A DNA stretch of 64,000 bases from Platynereis dumerilii (lineage: Eukaryota; Annelida; Polychaeta; Phyllodocida; Nereididae): NCBI GenBank assembly GCA_026936325.1, contig JAPTHN010000075.1, positions 248,001-312,000 on the forward strand, given 5' to 3'. Made by a program: the position numbers and the translations under genes. The notes beneath the pieces are model-generated. The model saw only the letters and a list, made by a program, of their open reading frames with translations, was not told the origin of the DNA and searched no databases. Positions 36,101 through 43,027 of this stretch are shown here, piece after piece. Within the stretch, counting starts at the first letter, position 1. Every line of letters starts with the position of its first letter.

Positions 36101-39100
36101 TTGTTGCCATGGCAACCGTAACCAAGGCAACTTAAAATTTCACGGAGGGTCATAATTTGGTGCCCTGAAGACCTCTGTATGTTTCATAGCTCTAGCTGCA
36201 ACTGTTTCTTCTGGACAGCATACACACATTTTTCGACGAGCATGTGCCCTCAATGTTATTTCTGTTTTGCTGACCCTATTTCGGAGAGGACAATATTTGA
36301 CGGAATTGACCTTCATGTGTTCAATGCAGGATTCTGAAGAGACTAATCATAGTTGCATGTAATTCTAATGTTGAACTCTTGGGACCATGTTGAACCATAT
36401 TCACATTGGTAAAAACTTACTGTTAGGTCAGGACTGAAAAATCTGAAGCAATAATTTTACTAATTTGCAAATGAGACAGTAAATTTTGGTCAAAATGACG
36501 CCAATAAATTTTTTTCGAGCAGTTATCAACCGATTTGAATAATTTTTTCGCTACTGTAGGTCTGTCTCAGTATATTTAGTCATTCTGTGTAACGTTTTTT
36601 CCACATATATGCATGGTATTTCTGGTATTTTGGATATCGTGCAACTGTCCAGAGCGTACAACCCTCATCTAGCCTCTTAATTCCCTCACTTTGCCTAAAT
36701 TTCCTCAACTGCTCTCAGCTTCCCTCAACTACCCTTCTCTTCCCTCAAATACCGTCGGATTGCCTCAACTAAACTCTGCTTCTCTCAACTGAACTCAGCT
36801 ACCCTCACCTCTCCTCAGCTTTACCCTCTGTTACCGTCGCCTCCCCTCGGCTTTACCCTGTCTTCCTCAACTACATGTACTGCTGGTTACCCCATCATAA
36901 AACATTGGTTACCCCATGGGGGATGAGGCTATATCCGTTTTCAAATATTTTGTTTTAGTGGGGCTGGGTGTCCTGCTGCCAACCTCCCCGCCAGTATGTC
37001 AATGGATTTCACGGGCTTCAGAATAGCCTGTTGAATAGCCGAGGGTATGCTGCAATTGGGAGGATAGGTTGTCATGACAAGTGTGTTTCACCAATAAGCT
37101 GTTGAGCAATAAAAACATCCCAACAAAACTATGCAAAATTGCTAAACCCCAGATTTGAAGTCTCAGATTCTTGTTATTTACACTTTCAGGTGCAGTGTGA
37201 CTCAAGACAAAAGCACCCAGAACATAAAGGTCCGCGTTTAAAACCAGAAACATCAACTGAGTCCGGTAACACTGCAAGTGCAACTGAGTGTGGTAAAACT
37301 GAGTCAGGTGAGTCTTGTTATACAATATATTGAGGCCCACCGTAGGACAGGCTTAGGCCACACATAGTTGATTCTTAGGTTCGCGGACCCGCCGACACCA
37401 TAGATTTCCTGCCGATGGAAAAAAAAAAAGATTTTGTTTTTTGACATTATAAAAAAATTTTTTTTACCTTTTTTTGTCCTACCGACCGACCCTAGAAAAA
37501 GTGCCTTGAGAGGATCCGAGAAGCTAAAGATCAATTATGTGTGGCCTTATAATAACTGTTTTCTGTCTGTCTGGCTGTCAAGCTGGGTGTCTGTCAACAT
37601 GATTGAGGAAAAACTGATGGATGCATTCTTGTGAAAATCTGCATGATTTTGTGCACATGCACAGCTGCATTATACCGGTCACTTATGACAATATGATGGC
37701 TAGTATAGGAAAGATATTTGAAGCAATAGTTAACAAGAGATTAACATTTCAATGTGAAGCAGATAATTTGGGTAGACCATAGTGAATTTGGCTTTTCAAA
37801 AGGTTGTAGAACTAGTGACGATTTCTTCATGATACCTTAGTTTCTTATTCTAAATCTAAAAAGAAACCTCTGTACATTACATTCATAGATTTCTCAAAGG
37901 CTTTCGACTTTGCCAATCGAACTTCACTGTATTACAAAACTTATCAAACCGGGATATGGTGGGAGATTGCTAAGAATAATTCGGAGCCTAATTAGGTCAA
38001 CATTGCTATCAACCTAATCCATGTTAATCACTGCCCCTTTAATATAATAGCAAATGGCTAGCTTTGAATCCGCGGATTCTTGTTAACCTGGTGCAGTACG
38101 AAGAATTTTAATTCTACCATGGTTGAATGAGTTGTAACTAATCTGTAGTTTCTTTTATTGTGTCAGATGCCTCGGTCCAGGATAGCGTGGATGACTGGGA
38201 TAGAAAAATGGATAAACGTGATGAAATGGAATGCGCCAAGGATTCTGCAAGGAAAGAGAGTTTGCAACCTTTTCTCAGGTATTTGTGAGCCGAGTTTTCT
38301 GTCGGATAACAAAACACATTAGTAATCTGAAAAAGTGCACAGTCAATAGACTCAATACAAGGAAGTCATTGGTCAATTGTTTGTAATGTACCATTGGATT
38401 TAAAATCTGTTTGTTTACTTGGTAGGGAAAGACCCCGAAGTTGTTTATTTTCCTCTAAATGACTGGCTGGAGTTTTAATGGCTGGCTAGCCAGTTTAGCC
38501 TAACTCTAATAAATAAATGTCTGATAACTGCTTACATGTTTCATGACCCGAAAATAAGACAAAATATGTATAAAAATTCATGCAGCTTCATTCCCATTTA
38601 ACAAAGCACCTTGTTTCCTTTTCAGACCATTAGACTTGAAGGAGAAGAAGAAAGTCAGATGTTTTTTGCCTCGGCTGCTTGGACAGTTACTTGCATGCAC
38701 CGATATTGAACCGAATACAGCTAGAACTTTCTTCCCTGGACGTCAACGATATGAGAACTACCAACTTGCCATTTCTGTTGTGGGATTCCGAGTAAGTGTG
38801 TAACCTTATTGTCCATCCAATAACTATGTATCCTTCAATTTTTAGCTCGTCTGTTTTCTTTGAAAACGAAGAGCTATTGTCGTCACCCGATCGTTGTCAG
38901 CGTCAGCGTTGGTACAGGTATTGGCCGGTGGGTATAGATCGCGAACATGTTGAGAAATCCATGATGGTGGCCATTTTATGGTGGCCATTCCATATATGCT
39001 GAATTTTATCCTGTGGAAAATTCATAGTTCTACATTGAAAATAAGTGTCCATATATAAAAAAAGCCTCGAACTTTCTGAACGCCCTTCGTAGATAAATGT

Positions 39101-39914
39101 TCTTTCTAGTCAAATGTTATAGTACTAGACTGATGGCATGTGCTTGCACATAACTACTTTTTTTTTTCTATTTCGCAGTTACACTTTCGATAATTATTTC
39201 ATTTTATTAAAAATTTATGAATATTTCTTTTTTAATTTTCTGTGAACAAGTTTGACACATTTTCAATAATGCTGGCAATCATCACATCTAAGCGTACTGA
39301 TGTCAATCAATCATGCGGCCAATCACTCCTGCCACTCAATGCTGTTAACCTGGGCAGGGGGGCCATGGCCCCCCTCACTGCCTGCTAGTCTTGCAAATTC
39401 TAATTTGCCTTCATCTATTGTATTTTTAATTACTTCAAAAAGTATAAGATATCTGTCCATCAGACCATTAAAAGGCACTACTAGACCATACAGGCTATAT
39501 GTGTATCAAATTTCATCCATGTACATTCAATAGAGGCCGAGTGGTGGCCCGGAATGATCTATCGACCTGCCCGCCCGGCAACGGACAACATTTTACCCAA
39601 GTGATAACAATACCATCTGCAAACGTTATACAAATCAAGATTTAAGTCTTACCAGGTGCGCCACTACATAAGACATTGTCTACCTAGTATATTATTGTCA
39701 ATTTGTTGATAATTCATTTCAGGTCAGATTCGTCACAATGGTCATCGTTGACAAGGGTCGAAAGATACAAAAGCCCAAGGTATCTGACGTCACCAAAGAA
39801 AATAGCTTGGTACAGACTTATCTTTACCTGACTGAAGAAATGGATTTACTGAAGAAGAAAGATTTGACAAAGTTTTACAGGATACTGTTTGCGATTCGTC
39901 ACATCAATTCTTAG
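20840..39914 (+). CDS. eight-exon gene of unknown function, possible PD-(D/E)XK-like fold
   Basis: Exons 20840-21129, 28851-29012, 31518-31679, 33496-33613, 37190-37307, 38167-38278, 38626-38791 and 39723-39914 join in frame (1320 nt, 439 residues plus TAG), each with consensus GT-AG ends. I do not recognise the protein. The N-terminus is Ser-rich (MSSTGGSSRSSSDE). Residues ~90-215 are a mixed helical region (WNEFLMRIQPWLSII...). Residues 227-246 read RPDGCLM...VVAVIEVQ. This has the spacing of the P-D...E-x-K core of PD-(D/E)XK nucleases, but with Gln in place of Lys. An acidic/Lys-rich low-complexity linker follows (~250-320), then a C-terminal part (QLLACTDI..., VRFVTMVIVDKG). The fold assignment is inference and weak; the exon chain itself is well supported. 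Introns total about 18 kb and are full of mobile elements. Confidence 0.75.
21238..21376. other. GC-rich island in intron 1
   Basis: A strongly GC-rich stretch with C runs and CCGCC phrases about 110 bp after exon 1, in otherwise AT-rich DNA. It could be CpG-island-like or an inserted repeat. Confidence 0.4.
21900..22380. repeat. palindromic repeat region, hairpin at 22243-22375
   Basis: The segment at 22246-22290 (gggcattatggggtattaat, cagttatggcc) recurs inverted at 22330-22375, giving arms of ~55-60 bp around a GC-rich loop. At 21930-21975 a separate 'gcgggcgttaatgg' mirror is seen. Probably a foldback-type MITE; no target duplication is resolved. Confidence 0.55.
22445..22895. repeat. 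minisatellite of 'catccttg' units around a palindrome
   Basis: Short units (gcatccttgttgcatccttg, gattccttg, cccatccttac) are repeated from 22450 to 22625 and again from 22705 to 22890. Between them lies a near-perfect palindrome at 22643-22676 (aattgaacatgttcaatt core). Confidence 0.75.
23500..24460. repeat. 163-bp satellite array
   Basis: The marker TTTGGCCAGCACCCCGACTG occurs at 23590, 23753, 23916, 24079 and 24240, giving periods of 163, 163, 163 and 161 bp. A more diverged copy is at 23321. Units contain 'gacggaccactaatggcttg' and similar phrases. Confidence 0.9.
24980..25440. repeat. purine-rich and 'gaaataaataattt' repeat tract
   Basis: AG-rich simple sequence (24983-25050), a G run (about 25075-25085), and at least four copies of 'aaataaataattt'-like phrases up to 25290, then C-rich and A/G-rich tracts. 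No coding content is seen. Confidence 0.5.
25610..26910. repeat. ~102-bp satellite array
   Basis: Units with 'ggtgtgtcagtggcatgcca...cctccaatggcttgcc' start at about 26240, 26342, 26444, 26546, 26648 and 26749, a period near 102 bp. Two or three longer, more diverged units lie at 25640-25900. It shares the 'aatggcttgcc' core with the 163-bp array in the same orientation. Confidence 0.8.
26924..27709. other. intron 1 sequence without a supported feature
   Basis: Several overlapping open frames at 27042-27487 have no paired splice sites or recognisable domain and differ in frame. I see no gene here. Confidence 0.4.
27710..28028. mobile_element. MITE CAGGGGCGGACTGG
   Basis: The ends CAGGGGCGGACTGG and CCAGTCCGCCTCTG are inverse complements with one or two changes. 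'cctctctccacat' lies on both sides (about 27693 and 28029) but not at equal distance, so the target duplication is not certain. Confidence 0.6.
28109..28262. mobile_element. G-rich MITE CAGTGGCGGATAC, inverted copy
   Basis: Inverse complement of 19736-19883, more diverged: 'cgtgtttcggcattcg', 'ttcaaaat' and 'gtggtctaggggggg' appear in the expected order. Confidence 0.7.
28325..28687. repeat. 'gtatcgat' repeat region, probable MITE
   Basis: Both ends carry many cgatacg/cgtatcg phrases in both orientations and the right edge reads GTCCAACCCTAG, a typical hAT-MITE end. The left edge is not resolved. Confidence 0.4.
28851..29012 (+). CDS. eight-exon gene, exon 2
   Basis: Acceptor TGTTTTTCAG|GAATGAA, donor AATTC|GTAAGT, 162 nt, phase 2 at both ends. 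It codes for residues 97-151 (NEFLMRIQPWLSIIAALEEY...). Confidence 0.8.
29696..29879. repeat. near-perfect 184-bp hairpin
   Basis: Two arms of about 87 bp are inverse complements with only about four differences around a ~10-base centre (agatggcggg). A third, partial copy of the arm follows at 29880-29925 ('tctgtagtctagagtgttcc'). It may be a young foldback MITE or a hairpin-RNA source; the sequence does not decide. Confidence 0.85.
29926..31517. other. intron 2 sequence, nothing supported
   Basis: No domain, tandem repeat or inverted pair that I can support. Confidence 0.4.
31518..31679 (+). CDS. eight-exon gene, exon 3
   Basis: Acceptor TTGTTTTCAG|ATTGG, donor GTTGA|GTGAGT, 162 nt like exon 2. 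It codes for residues 151-205 (LVPSFRAERLLSTF...GAFCV). A (TA)n tract follows at about 31700. Confidence 0.8.
31740..33495. other. intron 3 sequence; 'aaggtca'-rich part
   Basis: The part 32440-32650 has several 'aaggtca/gacct' phrases, similar in style to the foldback element at 10756-12643, but no ends could be found. No coding sequence is seen. Confidence 0.4.
33496..33613 (+). CDS. eight-exon gene, exon 4 (P-D...E core)
   Basis: Acceptor TTAATTGCAG|GTTTCC, donor ATTGAG|GTTAGT, 118 nt, ending in phase 0. It codes for residues 205-244. RPDG (227-230) and the hydrophobic strand VVAVIE (239-244) are the putative nuclease-fold motifs. Confidence 0.78.
33886..34074. mobile_element. PIF/Harbinger-like MITE GGCCACAC, copy 1
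   Basis: A 189-bp palindromic element with GGCCACACATAATTGAT ends and 3-bp TCA on both sides (33883-33885, 34075-34077). Second copy at 37356-37546. A 3-bp T-N-A target fits PIF/Harbinger or IS4EU. Confidence 0.8.
34540..35005. repeat. 'ccctcaact' minisatellite, left part
   Basis: Degenerate units of about 15-20 bp ('ttcactcaact', 'gccctcaactaaccc', 'cttagcctcaaattccctca') lie on both sides of the SINE and resume at 36655-36860 after element X copy 2. Confidence 0.55.
34633..34925 (+). mobile_element. tRNA-derived SINE with 12-bp target duplication
   Basis: The 5' part looks like a tRNA promoter: an A box-like TGGTCTAGTGGTAGCGTG and a B box GGTTCGAATCC, but no acceptor stem pairing. The body ends in (CATC)n. 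CCAACCTTGTCT flanks both sides (34621-34632, 34926-34937). The tail 'cataaatacaggacgtaaa' recurs near 47190. Confidence 0.88.
35008..36665 (+). mobile_element. DNA element family X, copy 2, with nested insert
   Basis: The parts 35130-35519 and 36250-36650 match copy 1 (4918-5735) inverted. CCCTCAT lies next to both ends within the 'ccctcaact' minisatellite, suggesting a 7-8 bp target duplication. The 730-bp insert at 35520-36249 interrupts it. No transposase frame is seen. Confidence 0.65.
35520..36249. mobile_element. TIR element GGGCACATGC nested in element X, TTAA target
   Basis: A 730-bp body with ends GGGCACATGCTGGTCGAAAA and the complement of GGGCACATGCTCGTCGAAAA. TTAA lies on the left (35516-35519) and TCAA on the right (36250-36253). 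The empty site in copy 1 (about 5350-5354) has a single TTAA. Internal sequence is non-coding. Confidence 0.85.
36655..36860. repeat. 'ccctcaact' minisatellite, right part
   Basis: Pyrimidine-rich units such as 'ttccctcaactaccc', 'ttgcctcaactaaac' and 'ctctcaactgaactc' at a period of about 16-17 bp. Confidence 0.75.
37190..37307 (+). CDS. eight-exon gene, exon 5
   Basis: Acceptor ACACTTTCAG|GTGCAG, donor GAGTCAG|GTGAGT. It starts with V-Q (245-246), directly after Glu244, and goes on into a Thr/Ser/Glu-rich linker. Confidence 0.72.
37356..37546. mobile_element. PIF/Harbinger-like MITE GGCCACAC, copy 2
   Basis: A 191-bp copy, inverted relative to 33886-34074, with TTA on both sides (37353-37355, 37547-37549). 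It starts 48 bases after the exon 5 donor. Confidence 0.8.
37690..38000 (+). mobile_element. decayed LINE reverse-transcriptase fragment
   Basis: Translation in parts gives 'GKIFEAIVNKRL', 'SEFGFSKGCRTSDD' and 'KKPLYITFIDFSKAFDF', the N-terminal RT blocks of a non-LTR retrotransposon (Jockey/CR1-like group), with several frame breaks. Both ends are lost. Confidence 0.7.
38167..38278 (+). CDS. eight-exon gene, exon 6
   Basis: Acceptor ATTGTGTCAG|ATGCC, donor TTCTCAG|GTATTT. It codes for residues 284-321, charged and probably flexible (DSVDDWDRKMDKRDEMEC...). Confidence 0.72.
38626..38791 (+). CDS. eight-exon gene, exon 7
   Basis: Acceptor CCTTTTCAG|ACCATT, donor TTCCGA|GTAAGT. It codes for residues 321-376 (PLDLKEKKKVRCFLPRLLGQ...). 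The Q-L-L helix could be the helix that follows the core in PD-(D/E)XK folds; this is inference. Confidence 0.78.
38840..39060 (+). repeat. probable dispersed repeat starting 'agctcgtctgttttc'
   Basis: The stretch has an imperfect mirror (tttctttgaaaacgaagagct) and a 'gtcagcgtcagcgttgg' tandem part, a style seen in dispersed invertebrate elements. There is no second copy in this window. Confidence 0.3.
39723..39914 (+). CDS. eight-exon gene, exon 8 and stop
   Basis: Acceptor AATTCATTTCAG|GTCAG, then 63 codons (VRFVTMVIVDKGRKIQ...) and TAG. A possible 3' UTR runs on; the first AATAAA is at 41017-41022, beyond the hAT MITE. Confidence 0.8.
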   Translation, partial: VRFVTMVIVDKGRKIQKPKVSDVTKENSLVQTYLYLTEEMDLLKKKDLTKFYRILFAIRHINS

Positions 39915-40103
39915 ACCTGCAGGGCAAAAGTGGTGGTGGTGAAGTCTTCTACTCAATAGTTCCTTAGTTTAGAGCTAAGTCGATGTCAACGCTGTGCTTT
40001 ATGAGTCTCTGTTCATGCAATTCACTCGTGCTGTTATTGTTTGTCGTTTCTTGTTGTCCACGCCTAACCGGCAACTGCTCCTAGCTATATAAACAGCGCC
40101 CGC

Positions 40104-40430
40104 CAGTGGCGTCACTAGAAATTCAAGTTTGGGGGGGCTGAAGCTCCAAATATTAGAAGCGCTGTCAGAGACCCGAAGGATCAAAGCGCGAACCGTCCAA
40201 AAAATTAAAAGATTTTAGGTGTCTGCTGATCTATGCGCACATAACAAATAGATGAACCGCAAAAATAATGAAACATATTGCACAATGTAGAGTGTCTTTT
40301 CATGGGCTCTGGTTATTCATTCACTCCCAGTTTCACACAAAGAAAATTTTTTTTTTTGCCCAAGAATTTTTTGGGGGGCTGAAACCCTTCATTTGAGGGG
40401 GCTCAGCCCCCCCCCTTAGTGACGCCACTG
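40104..40430. mobile_element. hAT-like MITE with 8-bp target duplication
   Basis: A 327-bp body with CAGTGGCGTCACTA and TAGTGACGCCACTG ends and G-rich/C-rich flanks inside (GGGGGGGCTGAAGC, complement near the right end). It is flanked by exact GCGCCCGC at 40096-40103 and 40431-40438. Confidence 0.92.
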
Positions 40431-41555
40431 GCGCCCGCTTGAAATCTGTGTCGCTTTAATTAAAGAACCCTCCAGCCGCTAAACCCTTATGGTTCGTGGT
40501 TCAGTATTACTTAAATACTCTGGTTAGTAATTTTGTATTAAGCGATTGGCCTTTCAAAACTATATCATGTATCTTCAGATATACTTGTATAGCATAGATT
40601 TGGGTTGCGAACTTATAATGTCTGATTATAATGCTGCATGGAATTATAATTATAATACTGCTGAATTTATGTTGTCTGTTTAAATTGATTTTTGATTATA
40701 TTACACATGATTGTCAAATGGATGTACTCACATGGATTATAAATTGTTTGAAATTTTGTAAATTATTTGTTTATAAATTGTGTGTCCCGTTACTCGGGCT
40801 TGTACCTGGATGAAAAAATGTTCAAAGACTGAGATTATGGACTCATCACGTTCAGTGATTATTTATAAAATATCAACTGTGCTTTAATCCTATAGGATAG
40901 CGCGTCCGGATCTTCTGATGATACTGATGACTTTCGTACCTTAAGTACCTCTCCATTTCCATGGACTTCTATGCTCTGGGCAACCCTTAGCATTCAATAT
41001 TAAAGTTACCTCAAATAATAAAATTCTTTGCTATAGAATATTGGTTGTTTCATTTGCAATATAATGTAAAGTTATGATAAAAAATACATTTGAGTAATTT
41101 ATTTAAGTAACCCATTCATTACATTAATTATTCTAACAGTTCAACAAAAATAAGCACCCCTTTACAAAAACATAAATATCTCAAAGACCTCTTCTAGGAT
41201 TTCTAGGTCTGCATATTGAGAGTGTGCGTATACATATATATATATTTGTAGCTTTATAGCTTTATTTTTGTCTGAGCCAGCAGACCCCGTATGAGATATT
41301 CAAGTTTGTCCAAAGGAGGACTTATTTTTGTTGAACTGTTAAGCTATTTTATGAACTTTTTCGTGATATTTGCTCCAACCTCCAGCACATTCATTGTTGA
41401 AAAAATCACAATACCCATTGTTAAAACTATATTGCTGCAAGATAACATTTCTAACAATGGAGATGACGTACGTCACAAAGGTAAATCCACTGAGACCTGC
41501 TGATGATTTTTTTTCCGTGGGGTACCAAACCGAAATAAATCTAGGAGTCATATAT
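40431..41555. other. likely 3' flank or 3' UTR of the eight-exon gene
   Basis: AT-rich, with no coding frame I would call. It contains the AATAAA at 41017-41022 and a (TA)n tract near 41235. Confidence 0.4.
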
Positions 41556-42250
41556 AATAATAATAATAATAGGCATTTATATAGCGCCAATTCCAGTAAA
41601 CTGCTCACTAGCGCTTATGCATGATGGATTTATTTGTAGAAACTCTTAAATAGATAAGTTTTAAGATTTCTCTTGAAGCCTTCAAGTGTTTTAGAGACCT
41701 TTACAATCTCTGGGAGTTGGTTCCACAGTTTTGGAGCGGCATACGAAAAGGCTCGGTCTTCATACTTGTTTTTGTTGAAGGAAGTTGGTTCATTTAAGAG
41801 AATTTTGTTATTGCTTCTCAGATTACAGCTTCGTTCAGATTTCGGCTGAATCTTTTTTTGAATATACAAGGGAGCTTGTCCGTTTAATGCTTTCCAAGTT
41901 GTTAACATGAGCTTGAACTGTATTCTAGCTGGAATTGGCAGCCAATGTAGCTGCTTCCTATGCTGGCTTACACTGTCATGCTTTTTCAATTTTTCAATGA
42001 GTCGAACTGCTGAGTTTTGGGCCACTTGAAGTTTATATAATAAGCGACTTGATGTTCCATACAGAAGACCGTTTCCATAGTCTAGGTGAGGAGTCACAAG
42101 AGCATTGACGGCTGTTTTGCTGGTTTCCTTGTCCAATGACTTGCGGATTTTTGAGATATTTCTTAAATTGAAATAGGCATTCCTACACATTTTGTTGACC
42201 ATGGTCATGTTTTTGTCAAAGATAACACCTAGATTTCTAACATGATCGTA
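41556..42250 (-). mobile_element. 5'-truncated CR1/L2-type LINE 3' end
   Basis: On the minus strand a 192-residue open stretch (41630-42208) carries the C-terminal RT region: LVTPHLDYGNGLLYG, LHWLPIPARIQFKLM, PLYI, SYAAPKLWNQLPEIV, FKRNLKTYLF. The frame extends upstream as HVRNLGVIFD. The 3' tail ends in GGCGCTATATAAATG and (ATT)n, as in CR1/L2 families. The part shown is open, so it is not old. Confidence 0.85.
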
Positions 42251-42479
42251 TATGACATATATACAGGGTCATTAAGCCGGAATAAAAATTCCAAAAGCAC
42301 AGCAAATTTGTACATTGGCCAGTATGGGCAAGCTACACAATAAAATATGAAAATTAAGCTAACTTTTTTTTTTGATGACCTATACCAGGTCTTGAGCAAC
42401 TTAGTAGCTAAATAAAAAACCCCAAAAAAGAGTCATGAAGAAATTATCAAAAATTTCAGGATGAATTCCCAGCCAGACT

Positions 42480-43027
42480 TCACATTTTCCAGAGCCACCA
42501 CATGAACTGCTGAGTTTTCCGAGCCGTCCAGAACCTCAGGTCGTCAACATGTATTTTCATACAGTTTCCCCCGCCATTGCAACCAAGCAGGAAAGCCTTG
42601 GCAGTTGGAACCTGCGCACCTATGCTTTCTACTCTATATGCCTGCTTGCAACCATCGTAGTACGCTTCCATCCCATACTTCTCACTGTAGACTAAGCCCA
42701 GGTGGTGCCACTGGTCGAGGATGACTGTTGGATAGTCCACTAGAGTTATATGATGTGTGCCATTGCTGATTTGAGTTTTGAGGGTTAGCCCACCAGTAAT
42801 TCTCTTGCAAATTATGGTAAGAGACATAGATCGCAACATAAAAGGCCAGTTATGTGATTGCGCAGGTGCTTTGAACCATATTGCGAATGTTGCTCCACCA
42901 GGGCAATCAAAGATTTTTCCGAGACAGTCAGTTTCGTGGGTTCCCAAGTCAATGATGTTGTCGTCGTATGTACCAGCGTTAGGAATATAGATTGAAGAGC
43001 CAATCCTTCCTCCTGTCAAATATGGAC
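42480..43027 (-). CDS. gene B exon 3 (LamG-like domain)
   Basis: The acceptor reads TTCTTTTTTCCAG|GTCC on the minus strand. Open for 182 residues. Against gene A it is one codon shorter. Confidence 0.85.
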
